Source: an uncultured Ruminococcus sp. (GTDB taxonomy: Bacteria > Bacillota > Clostridia > Oscillospirales > Ruminococcaceae). Taken from it: 7,634 nucleotides of DNA. The notes below the pieces were generated by a model. That model ran no database searches, had not been told where the DNA came from, and saw only the letters and a program-made list of their open reading frames with translations. Both the position numbers and the translations under genes were made by a program. The stretch spans positions 1 to 7,634 of the forward strand of contig CAMOEP010000097.1 of NCBI GenBank assembly GCA_946612185.1, given 5' to 3'. Of this stretch, positions 1 to 6,472 are shown in pieces; position 1 is the stretch's first letter, and each line of letters begins with the position of its first letter.

Positions 1-35
1 TTGCCTAAAGCTATCAAACTTTTTATGGACATTTT

Positions 36-70
36 AAAAAAAGAGACAAAAGTTCGGGGCTTTTGTCTCT
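36..70 (-). terminator. Intrinsic terminator of the AI-2E family gene
   Basis: A perfect 11-bp inverted repeat (AGAGACAAAAG at 42-52, CTTTTGTCTCT at 60-70) encloses a 7-nt loop. Read on the minus strand the hairpin is followed at once by six T residues (A36-A41 on the plus strand), the classic Rho-independent layout. It starts 6 bases after the stop codon of the permease gene, so it is that gene's terminator. On the plus strand the stem is followed by A residues, so it should work in one direction only. Bases 1-35 hold nothing I can identify. Confidence 0.93.
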
Positions 71-76
71 AAAAAG

Positions 77-1396
77 TTATTTCTTTTTCTTTTTTCGGCG
101 TGAATTTTTTCTCTGAGTCTGCGGATTTGCCGTGGTTTCGGGCTTTTTCGGGTGAATGGGTGCAGTTTCAGAAATTGGTTCTGGTTTTGTCGTTTCTGTC
201 AAAACAGCCGTCTTTGGCTGGCGGACAGTCACGCTTTCCGGCACTTCTGCGATGCCCATTTTTCTCTCACGGCGTTCAAGTGTCTTGAAGCACATTTTAT
301 AAAGTGTAGCCGCCAGAGGAACTCCGATAAGCATACCGGTTATGCCAAACAGACCACCGCCGACAGTAACAGCGGCAAGTACCCATATACCCGGCAGACC
401 AATGGAGTCGCCCACTACCTTCGGGTAGATGATGTTTCCCTCGACCTGCTGGAGTATCACCAGGAAGATGATGAATATAAGCGCCTGCATTGGATTTTCG
501 GTGAATATGATGAATGCGCTCACACCCGCACCGATGAATGCGCCCACAATGGGGATAAGTGCGGTAACGCCAACCAGTGTGCCGCTCATTCCGGCGTAAG
601 GCAGGCGGAGTATCGACATACCAATAAAGCAGAGCGAACCCAGGATTATCGCCTCAACGAACTGTCCCACGAAGAAGCTGTGGAAGGATTCGTTTGCAGT
701 AACGAAGAAGTCGTTGGATCGCTTCATCACAGTATCGCTGAGAAATGAGCGCTGTATCCTGCCGATGTCGGTGATAAGCTTATCCTTGCGTGCGAGAAGG
801 TATATTGCAAATATCATTGCAATAACGATGTTGGTAACTGTTCCGGAGAACGCCCCCAGGAATCCTACCGCTGAACTTAGTATACCTACGATACCGGATT
901 TCAGTACACCAGTCACTTTCTGGGTAAGTTCAGCCCAGTCGAAGTGCTTATAGTCGAACTCGCTGAGAAGTTCAGTAGCTTGCTTCTGGAATTCAGGATA
1001 CTGTTCAAGTTTCGCCAGTATGAACTCCCGTCCCTGATTCAAAAGCGGCGGTATTTTCTCAATGAGCAGGGAGACAGCGTTGATAAGTTCCGGTATGATG
1101 ATGTAAAGTACCAGTATTATTATACCAATAGCTATGAGGAACGACAGAACCAGACACACCGGACGGCGTGAGTAGTTTATGAACCCATTTTTTATCTTCG
1201 GGAAATAGCGTTTCTCAAAGGAAACAAGTATAATGTTGAATATGTAAGCGATAACACAGCCCAATATCATGGGTTTAAGTGCGCCCAGCATAAGCAGCAG
1301 TATCTTGCCCAAAGATGCTGAGTACTTCACAGCGATGCATACCAGAAATGCCAGCAGCGCAAGTGAACCGTACTTTTTAATTTCTTTCTTTTCCAT
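77..1396 (-). CDS. AI-2E family transporter (PerM/YdiK/TqsA-like permease)
   Basis: A polytopic inner-membrane protein of 439 aa. Hydrophobic segments lie at about 11-28, 31-59, 79-101, 167-201, 243-262, 271-298, 303-316 and 335-367. A long, more polar stretch at about 102-165 fits the extracytoplasmic region of this family. The best markers are the C-terminal blocks LVGVTALIPIVGAFIG (274-289) and QQVEGNIIYPKVVGDSIGLP (316-335), which are typical of PF01594. The family includes exporters proposed for autoinducer-2 (TqsA) and members linked to Na+/H+ exchange; the substrate here cannot be told. After about residue 375 comes a Pro/Thr-rich, probably disordered tail ending in RRKKKKK, which makes the protein longer than many relatives. 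An in-frame TAG lies three codons upstream, so the ATG at 1396 is the first possible start. A strong AAGGAGGT (1411-1418) sits 14-15 nt before it, farther than usual, and a weaker AGGGG lies 3 nt before it. The gene is a single unit: own promoter upstream, own terminator downstream, divergent from the GGDEF protein gene. Confidence 0.92.
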   Translation of the reverse strand: MEKKEIKKYGSLALLAFLVCIAVKYSASLGKILLLMLGALKPMILGCVIAYIFNIILVSFEKRYFPKIKNGFINYSRRPVCLVLSFLIAIGIIILVLYIIIPELINAVSLLIEKIPPLLNQGREFILAKLEQYPEFQKQATELLSEFDYKHFDWAELTQKVTGVLKSGIVGILSSAVGFLGAFSGTVTNIVIAMIFAIYLLARKDKLITDIGRIQRSFLSDTVMKRSNDFFVTANESFHSFFVGQFVEAIILGSLCFIGMSILRLPYAGMSGTLVGVTALIPIVGAFIGAGVSAFIIFTENPMQALIFIIFLVILQQVEGNIIYPKVVGDSIGLPGIWVLAAVTVGGGLFGITGMLIGVPLAATLYKMCFKTLERRERKMGIAEVPESVTVRQPKTAVLTETTKPEPISETAPIHPKKPETTANPQTQRKNSRRKKKKK

Positions 1397-1434
1397 TTGC
1401 CCCTATGATTACCTCCTTATATCATAATGGAATA

Positions 1435-1463
1435 ATTATACTCTCCATTTGTGATAATGACAA
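1435..1463 (-). promoter_or_regulatory. Sigma-A promoter of the AI-2E family gene
   Basis: On the minus strand TTGTCA (1458-1463; 5 of 6 match to the -35 consensus) is separated by exactly 17 nt from a perfect TATAAT (1435-1440). The transcript should begin near 1428, giving a leader of about 30 nt that includes the AAGGAGGT at 1411-1418. Between this and the divergent promoter is an AT-rich spacer (1464-1568). It holds no ORF and no clear operator, only a weak imperfect hairpin (GGGAATA near 1548, TATCCC near 1561). Confidence 0.8.
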
Positions 1464-1568
1464 GTCAGAAAATGTTAATTTTTTATGATAAAGTTTTATG
1501 TATTTACTATACCAGTGCTATATGTCCGGATATAAATAATTTAATTAGGGAATATGCTCATTATCCCC

Positions 1569-1597
1569 TTGCTATTTTCAACGAAATATGATATAAT
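1569..1597 (+). promoter_or_regulatory. Sigma-A promoter with extended -10 for the GGDEF/GAF gene
   Basis: TTGCTA (1569-1574; 4 of 6 to the -35 consensus), a 17-nt spacer and a perfect TATAAT (1592-1597). TG at 1589-1590 gives an extended -10 element. Transcription should start near 1604, so the leader is very short: about 14 nt to the GTG at 1618 or about 29 nt to the ATG at 1633. That leaves no room for a riboswitch. Confidence 0.8.
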
Positions 1598-1613
1598 TTC
1601 TATATCAATTATG

Positions 1614-1622
1614 GGCGGTGAT
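1614..1622 (+). promoter_or_regulatory. Probable ribosome binding site that questions the GGDEF protein start
   Basis: GGCGGTGAT differs by one base from GGAGGTGAT, the full complement of the 16S rRNA 3' end. It overlaps the first possible starts, GTG 1618 and ATG 1621, which have no Shine-Dalgarno of their own. If this site is used, the start is TTG 1627 (8 nt after GGCGG) or ATG 1633 (14 nt after GGCGG, 10 nt after the full match). The N-terminus would then be 3 or 5 residues shorter than the longest reading. Confidence 0.5.
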
Positions 1623-3390
1623 GATTTTGGATATGTATATGATCGGCAGGGTCGTGGTTGACGCAAGTCTCCATACCCAGCGTGCGGACGAGGCTTTTTT
1701 TTCCTACTTCGGAAATGACGTTATCTACTCTATCCGCAGAACTATCAGCGACGAGGACTACCCACGGCTTGCGGAGTGCCTTGAAGCTGCTGACAATGGC
1801 AGCCGTCAGAGAACTGTCCTGCGTATGCGTGGCATCAATGGGCTTCTGCGCTGGATAATGGCGGATATTCGCAAGTCGGAGGATATCGACGGCGAAAACC
1901 TTTACAGTATCACATTCAGTGACATTTTCTCCCTGGAAAGACTGGCGTACATCCGTGAAAAAAGTCTTGCTGACTACCGCAGCTACCTTAGCCTTACAAG
2001 TGACCTGGCATTCGACTACTGCTTTGAGACAAAACATATCCGCATCTTCATGTTCGATACCTGCCGGGAACTTGTCCTGTGTGACGAGGAACTAAGCCAT
2101 TGGCAGGAAAGAGTCATATCCTCCGGCTTCGTGCTGTCACGATATATCGAGACTTTCAACGCCCTTTGCCGTGATATACGCAGCGGAGTTTACCGGTTCG
2201 ACTATGAATTCGAGTCCTCTATACTCACAAACGGCGGAAACCGTGAAATGACGCTGTTCCGGGGAATCACCCGGTTCTATGACCCGCTCGACAAAAGAGT
2301 GAGCGGCATCATCTCCGTCATAAGTTCACGCCAGAAAACCAAGGACGTTAACCTCGCCCTGGAAACTAACAAGGACTCTCTGTCCGGGCTTCTGAACAAG
2401 CGTGCTGTCAGCAGCTACGCTTCGGCAATACTTGCGGATAAGCCCTCCTATTCCGTGAACCTGGTCATCATCGACGTGGATAACTTCACCTCTATAAACA
2501 GCAGTTACGGTCATCTTTTCGGTGATGAGGTAATATATACCATCGGTACTATAATCAAGCATGAACTTGGCAGCCGTGGAGTTGCCGGACGTATCAGCGG
2601 CGGCGGTTTTCTGCTGGTTCTGGAGGGTACTCGTGACGAGGAGGATCTCCGTGGAATACTAAGAGCCATACGCACAAATATCGAGCTTGCGTTCACCGGA
2701 AGATTTGAGAATTTCCGCCTGACCTGTTCAATGGGCGTGTCCACATACCCTATCGACAGCAGCGACTACGACGAACTTTTCATGCAGGCTGACAAGGCAC
2801 TGTATCTTGCCCAGGAAAAAGGCGGAAACCGATACGTTATCTACGATATAAACAAGCACGGCCCTGTGGAAAAAGACCCGGAAAACAAAATAGCTTTTCT
2901 CAGCAGCCGCAAGGATACCAACGAGAAGCTTGCCTTTGCTGCCGGACTTTCCGAAAGTCTGGTATTCGGCAGACTGCCTGACCTCTCCGTTCTCCTGGAA
3001 CAGATACGCTCACAGTTTGCGATAGACGACGTGTGCATATTCGCCGGAAACGATATGGGTCTTATCCATAGCTGCGGAAACGCTTCTTCCCGCTCCGCCG
3101 GATATCTTCTGCAAAACGGCTATTCAGAGCGCTTTTCCGGCGACAGGATATTTGTTATCGACAACGTTAACGAACTCGAAGGCAGAGATGATACCGCTTT
3201 CCGCCAGCTTTCCGATGAAAAGATCGGCGGCGCTGTGCAGTACCTCATCACCGAGGACGGCATCATCAAAGGCATGATTTCTTTCTGCTACATCGGCAGG
3301 TTCAAGAAGTGGTCTGTCAGCGACAGAAACTACCTCGCCGTCCTCGGCAGCGTCATCACCGCTATCCTAAAAAAGCAGGCTTTCATCTGA
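1618..3390 (+). CDS. PAS-like / degenerate GGDEF / GAF-like signalling protein
   Basis: A protein of 590 aa in the longest reading (GTG 1618, followed by ATG); the true start may be TTG 1627 or ATG 1633. There is no signal peptide or membrane segment, so it should be cytosolic. Residues 1-110 and about 120-240 look like two PAS-type sensor folds (weak, by pattern). Residues 245-412 are a GGDEF domain: DSLSGLLNKR (253-262), IDVDNFTSINSSYGHLFGDE (285-304), then CSMGVSTYP (370-378) and ADKALYLAQEKGGNR (391-405). The signature loop, normally R-x-GGDEF, reads RISGGGF (325-331): both acidic residues are lost, and no RxxD inhibitory site lies before it. Residues about 450-588 resemble a GAF domain, with MISFCYIG (553-560) late in the fold. 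Active diguanylate cyclases need the acidic signature residue for metal binding, so this protein probably does not make c-di-GMP. It may bind GTP or act as a sensor or partner protein. It has its own promoter and ends facing hflX. Confidence 0.88.
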   Translation: MMILDMYMIGRVVVDASLHTQRADEAFFSYFGNDVIYSIRRTISDEDYPRLAECLEAADNGSRQRTVLRMRGINGLLRWIMADIRKSEDIDGENLYSITFSDIFSLERLAYIREKSLADYRSYLSLTSDLAFDYCFETKHIRIFMFDTCRELVLCDEELSHWQERVISSGFVLSRYIETFNALCRDIRSGVYRFDYEFESSILTNGGNREMTLFRGITRFYDPLDKRVSGIISVISSRQKTKDVNLALETNKDSLSGLLNKRAVSSYASAILADKPSYSVNLVIIDVDNFTSINSSYGHLFGDEVIYTIGTIIKHELGSRGVAGRISGGGFLLVLEGTRDEEDLRGILRAIRTNIELAFTGRFENFRLTCSMGVSTYPIDSSDYDELFMQADKALYLAQEKGGNRYVIYDINKHGPVEKDPENKIAFLSSRKDTNEKLAFAAGLSESLVFGRLPDLSVLLEQIRSQFAIDDVCIFAGNDMGLIHSCGNASSRSAGYLLQNGYSERFSGDRIFVIDNVNELEGRDDTAFRQLSDEKIGGAVQYLITEDGIIKGMISFCYIGRFKKWSVSDRNYLAVLGSVITAILKKQAFI

Positions 3391-3393
3391 TGA

Positions 3394-3412
3394 ATACCCT
3401 GTCTTTGGGTAT
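3394..3412. other. Small hairpin after the GGDEF protein stop codon
   Basis: ATACCC (3394-3399) and GGGTAT (3407-3412) can pair over a 7-nt loop, starting 3 bases after the TGA stop. No T-tract follows, so it is not an intrinsic terminator by itself. It could stabilise the mRNA 3' end or be chance. Confidence 0.35.
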
Positions 3413-3415
3413 ACC

Positions 3416-3641
3416 GCCACTTCTATTGGGGGAAACCCTTTTGAAAAAGGGTTGTCCCCCAAGCCCCCTTCCTAAAACTTCTAAATTAAAAAAATTTCCC
3501 CTGATATGGCGGCGAAAAACTACAGGCTCTTGCAAGTGTAGGTTCGCCATATCAGGGGAAATTTTTAAGCTAAAAGTCTTGGGAAAGGGGGTCTGGGGGG
3601 AGAACCTTTCTTCAGAAAGGTTTCCCCCCAGTAAAAGTGGC
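3416..3641. repeat. 226-bp palindromic element of three hairpins between convergent genes
   Basis: The two ends are inverted copies (GCCACTTCTATTGGGGG at 3416-3432; the complement of 3641-3624 reads GCCACTTTTACTGGGGGG), and the likeness runs inward along both arms to the centre. Hairpin 1 (3426-3462): TTGGGGGA with TCCCCCAA, then AACCCTTT with AAAGGGTT, loop TGAA, one bulged G. Hairpin 2 (3490-3566): a perfect 22-bp stem around a 33-nt loop that has its own 5-bp stem (CTACA 3520-3524, TGTAG 3537-3541). Hairpin 3 (3593-3631): CTGGGGGGA with TCCCCCCAG, then AACCTTTC with GAAAGGTT, loop TTCA, one bulged G. The element starts 25 bases after the GGDEF protein stop and ends 22 bases before the hflX stop. 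No ORF in it looks real and I see no clear target-site duplication. It resembles the GGGGG-AAACC type palindromes I associate with dispersed repeats of clostridial genomes (from memory, not searched). Roles could include bidirectional termination, mRNA protection or a small non-autonomous mobile element. Confidence 0.85.
3490..3566. terminator. Bidirectional intrinsic terminator (central hairpin of the palindrome)
   Basis: The stem TTTCCCCTGATATGGCG (3495-3511) pairs with CGCCATATCAGGGGAAA (3545-3561). On the plus strand five T residues follow (3562-3566); on the minus strand seven T residues follow (complement of A3488-A3494). Each strand therefore shows a GC-bearing stem plus a U-tract, suited to end both the GGDEF protein transcript and the hflX operon. 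The A and T tracts can also pair with each other and lengthen the stem to 22 bp. The loop of over 30 nt is longer than in most terminators. The GGCG duplication at 3508-3514 allows a second pairing register. Confidence 0.65.
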
Positions 3642-3663
3642 AGTTCACCGGAAGGCGAGGCAT

Positions 3664-4911
3664 TCAGCAGGTGAAAGTCTCCGCTTCCTTTACAAGTTTG
3701 ATATCGACAAGGGCATCTATGAGAGTGCCGTTTTCGGTATATTCCTCGGAAAAAACCTTGCCGTCGGTGCGAATCCTGCCGATAAAAGCTGTCTTGTCGT
3801 AGGGAACGAGAAGCTTCATTCGGCGTGCTGTCTCCGGCAGATTCCTTACGATACATTCAAGCAGCCTGTCGAATCCGCTGTGATGCTTTGCGGAGATAAC
3901 TACTGTAGTATCGTCCTCGAATACTGTATCCGGGTCAAGCGCAGCGTCGGACTTGTTCATAACATTTATCTTAGGGATACCGTCGCAGCCCAGTTCCGAG
4001 AGAAGCTGTGCGGTAACTTCCGCCTGCTCCTCACGCTCAGGCGAGGACAGATCCTGAACATTCAGGATAATATCCGCAGCCGCAGCTTCTTCCAGCGTGG
4101 ACTTGAACGCCTCAACCAGATTATGCGGCAGACGGCGGATAAGTCCTACTGTATCTATAAGCATAACGCTTCTTCCGTCGGGCAATTCAATGGAACGGGA
4201 GGTTATATCCAGCGTTGCGAACAGCTTATTCTCCGCAAGAACGCCTGCGTCAGTAAGCGCATTGAGAAGCGTTGACTTTCCCACATTCGTATATCCCACG
4301 ATAGCCGCACACAGAACTCCGTCCTTTTTGCGCCGTGAACGGGAGAACGTGCGGTGCTTTTTCAGTTCATCGAGTTCCTGTTCCAGGTAGGTTATACGTC
4401 TGCGGATATGGCGCTTGTCGGTTTCAAGCTTAGTTTCGCCAGGGCCTCTTGTACCGATTCCGCCGCCCAGTCTGGACAGTGCGCTTCCCATACCCACAAG
4501 CCGTGGAAGGTGGTACTTCTGCTGTGCAAGCTCAACTTGCAGCTTGCCCTCCTTAGTCCTTGCACGCTGGGCGAATATATCAAGTATCAGCGTAGTTCTG
4601 TCGATAACTCTCACATCGAGGATATTCTCGATATTCCTCACCTGAACGCCGGTAAGTTCGTGGTCGAATATGACCAGTTCTGCTTCGAGTGCTTCAAGCT
4701 GTTCACGCAGTTCCTCCAGCCTGCCAGCACCCATACAGGTAGCCGGGTCGTAGGATATTTTCCGCTGTATCATCTCCCCTACCACCTCAGCGTTGGCAGT
4801 TGCGGCAAGTTCAGCCAGTTCCGCAATGGAGGCTTCCGCATCAAATTCACCTGTATCCACGCAGGCAAGAACCGCCTTTACCGGCAGTTTCTCGGTTTTA
4901 TTCTCAAACAT
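3664..4911 (-). CDS. hflX: GTPase HflX (ribosome-splitting factor)
   Basis: A 415-aa protein with full HflX architecture. The N-terminal HflX domain (about 12-185) carries the family hallmark GGGIGTRGPGETKLETDKR (149-167) and an Arg/Lys-rich helix that follows it. The G domain (about 200-360) has G1 GYTNVGKS (206-213), switch T233 in FATLD, G3 DTVGL (253-257; Leu where Phe is more usual), G4 NKSD (319-322) and G5 SAK (340-342). A C-terminal domain ends at 415. HflX proteins bind the 50S subunit and split idle or stalled 70S ribosomes with GTP, notably under heat or other stress; this is family knowledge. All nucleotide-binding motifs are intact. AGGAGG (4916-4921) lies 4 nt before the ATG and sits next to the stop of the upstream lipoprotein gene (11-nt gap). 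It is the last gene of the minus-strand operon and ends 22 bases before the palindromic element. Confidence 0.96.
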   Translation of the reverse strand: MFENKTEKLPVKAVLACVDTGEFDAEASIAELAELAATANAEVVGEMIQRKISYDPATCMGAGRLEELREQLEALEAELVIFDHELTGVQVRNIENILDVRVIDRTTLILDIFAQRARTKEGKLQVELAQQKYHLPRLVGMGSALSRLGGGIGTRGPGETKLETDKRHIRRRITYLEQELDELKKHRTFSRSRRKKDGVLCAAIVGYTNVGKSTLLNALTDAGVLAENKLFATLDITSRSIELPDGRSVMLIDTVGLIRRLPHNLVEAFKSTLEEAAAADIILNVQDLSSPEREEQAEVTAQLLSELGCDGIPKINVMNKSDAALDPDTVFEDDTTVVISAKHHSGFDRLLECIVRNLPETARRMKLLVPYDKTAFIGRIRTDGKVFSEEYTENGTLIDALVDIKLVKEAETFTC

Positions 4912-4922
4912 TTTTCCTCCTG

Positions 4923-5570
4923 TTACTGCCCGGTCACCAGGACAGCTTCGCCGTTTTCATCGAATTCGTATGTGTCGGTATGCTCCATGTTGTCAGTAAT
5001 ATCCGTGTAAGTTTCTGTACGCTTAACGGTTTTCAGTTCACCTTTATCCCACTGGTAATACAGTGCTATCTTCCGCCCGTCGGCTTCATAGTTGTCAATG
5101 AGGGTATCGTCCTCGCCGTGGGAGAGGAGTTTTCCGATATTATTAAGCTGTTCATTGCTGACGAACTGCCTGTCTTTGGAATCGAAACAGTAGTACGTTC
5201 CGGCTTCGCCCTCATGACCCTGGTTGTATATAAAAATGTCACCGCAGCCATCGAAGTTAAAGTCACCGAGGATAATATCGCTGCTCTGGGGAGGGTTATC
5301 TGCCGGATAACCGGTAGCTATCTCGCCTATTTCCTCATCGCCCAGCATTATCTCCACGTTAGTACCGTTGAATGCATAAGTCATGCGCTTCTGTTCAGGT
5401 GCAGCAGTCACAACTGTCAGGGGAGTTTTATTCGCCTCCGGTATCTCGGTGGATTCGTATACTATCAGTGCATCTGAGTTAACGTACTCCTCCGGACTTT
5501 TGTTATTTCTTGAACATGAACAGGCAGCCGCAGTCACAAAAACTGTTGTTAAAAGCAGCTTCGTTCTCAT
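4923..5570 (-). CDS. Putative lipoprotein with FG-GAP/VCBS-like calcium loop
   Basis: A 215-aa exported protein. Residues 1-16 form a short signal sequence (MRTK, then a hydrophobic run) ending in AAAC, with Cys17 as probable lipidated residue (Cys19 is a second option); the -3 residue is Ala, not the preferred Leu. A polar linker follows to about 60. The core has GDFNFDGCGD (102-111), a DxNxDGxxD loop of the FG-GAP/VCBS type (D103, N105, D107, D111) that usually binds calcium, then a block YYCFDSKDRQFVSNEQLNNIGKL (126-148) shared with the partial protein at the right edge. The function is unknown; it should sit on the outer face of the membrane. The start codon overlaps the hslO stop as ATGA (5567-5570), and only a weak AGGT lies before it, so translation is probably coupled to hslO. 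The stop is 11 nt before hflX. Confidence 0.8.
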   Translation of the reverse strand: MRTKLLLTTVFVTAAACSCSRNNKSPEEYVNSDALIVYESTEIPEANKTPLTVVTAAPEQKRMTYAFNGTNVEIMLGDEEIGEIATGYPADNPPQSSDIILGDFNFDGCGDIFIYNQGHEGEAGTYYCFDSKDRQFVSNEQLNNIGKLLSHGEDDTLIDNYEADGRKIALYYQWDKGELKTVKRTETYTDITDNMEHTDTYEFDENGEAVLVTGQ

Positions 5571-6457
5571 ACCTGTTCTTCTGATGCTCCGTTAGCAAGG
5601 CGGCTTATCTCCTGGGGAGTGAAAACGTACTCCTTGCCGCAGAAATGGCATGATACAGCGGTATCCTTACCCTCAGCAGCGATACTTTCAAGTTCCTGTC
5701 TGCCGATGCTTATGAGTACACGCTCAGTTCTCTCACGGGAGCAGTCGCATTTGTACACCGGCTTTGCGCTGTCGAGTTCATTTGGTTCAAGACCCTCAAG
5801 AAGCATATTTGCTATCTGCTCCGGGGTTACGCCTTCGCTGAGGAGTGCGGAAACCGGACGCATTGCAGAAACGTTCTTCTCTATCTGGTCGATGCACTTC
5901 TCGTCCGCAAATGGGAGGAGCTGCACCAGGAAACCGCCTGCGGACTTCACGGAAAGGTCGGTATCCACCAGTACGCCCAGAGCGCATACTGTAGGTATCT
6001 GCTCACTTGTGGCGTAATAGCTTGCGATATCCTCGGCTATCTCACCGGACACAAGGGGGATAACTCCCACATAAGGCTCACGCATACCCATATCCTTGAC
6101 CACGGAGAGAGTACCGTCCCTGCCAACAGCGCCTGCAACGTCCAGCTTTCCGGCGGAATTCAGGGGTATCTCCACTACCGGGTTTGTAACGCAGCTTTTA
6201 ACGTTGCCACGACTGTCCGCAACAGCCACAAGCTGACCGGCAGGGCCGTCTGCGTCGATACGGAGGGTGATGCTGTCCTCCTCACCTTTTAGCATATAAC
6301 CCATAAGTGAAGCGGCAATGGAAAGTCTGCCCAGGGCAGCCGTAACTACTGCCGATGTCTTGTGGATATGCTCTATTTCTGAAACTATGTCCTTAGCATC
6401 AAGAACAGCCGCAAAAGCTGAACCGTCCGCTGAAATGGCTCTGTATAAATTACCCAT
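5567..6457 (-). CDS. hslO: 33 kDa redox-regulated chaperone Hsp33
   Basis: A 296-aa protein, the normal length for Hsp33. The N-terminal core (about 1-225) contains recognisable blocks: ADGSAFAAVLDAKDIV (10-25), IDADGPAGQLVAVADSRGNV (67-86) and SGEIAEDIASYYATSEQIP (137-155), the last a strong family marker. The C-terminal zinc switch has the CxC and CxxC pairs C237/C239 and C270/C273. In known Hsp33 these four cysteines bind zinc when reduced; oxidation to disulfides plus unfolding activates the holdase, which protects cytosolic proteins from aggregation under oxidative and heat stress. All four are present, so the switch should work. AGGA (6465-6468) lies 7 nt before the ATG. The gene follows the methyltransferase by 15 nt and overlaps the lipoprotein gene by 4 nt. 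Confidence 0.97.
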   Translation of the reverse strand: MGNLYRAISADGSAFAAVLDAKDIVSEIEHIHKTSAVVTAALGRLSIAASLMGYMLKGEEDSITLRIDADGPAGQLVAVADSRGNVKSCVTNPVVEIPLNSAGKLDVAGAVGRDGTLSVVKDMGMREPYVGVIPLVSGEIAEDIASYYATSEQIPTVCALGVLVDTDLSVKSAGGFLVQLLPFADEKCIDQIEKNVSAMRPVSALLSEGVTPEQIANMLLEGLEPNELDSAKPVYKCDCSRERTERVLISIGRQELESIAAEGKDTAVSCHFCGKEYVFTPQEISRLANGASEEQV

Positions 6458-6472
6458 AATATCTTCCTCGAT

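Noticed and set aside
152..748. Plus-strand ORF of 198 aa opposite the AI-2E gene
   Set aside because: It is the antisense shadow of a membrane protein gene with clear family motifs; its composition (many His, Cys, Glu-Tyr) is typical of a complement-strand reading.
3488..3566. Central hairpin as a retron msr/msd, group II intron or CRISPR-like RNA
   Set aside because: There is no reverse transcriptase, intron domain V signature or spaced repeat array; the neighbours are ordinary housekeeping and signalling genes. A terminator or repeat explains it.
3309..3674. Plus-strand ORF of 121 aa running from the GGDEF gene into the palindrome
   Set aside because: It is out of frame with the GAF-like region and its remainder is repeat sequence; no plausible ribosome site.
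3644..3675. Inverted repeat TTCACC/GGTGAA around the hflX stop codon
   Set aside because: A 6-bp match over a 20-nt loop is expected by chance and has no T-tract.
3383..3856. Minus-strand ORF of 157 aa across the palindrome and the 3' end of hflX
   Set aside because: Half of it is a translation of the hairpin repeat and the rest is an out-of-frame shadow of hflX; the product has no family features.
4354..5477. Plus-strand ORFs of 218 and 225 aa opposite hflX and the lipoprotein gene
   Set aside because: They are antisense to well-supported genes, overlap each other, and have low-complexity, Ser/Cys-rich products of no known family.
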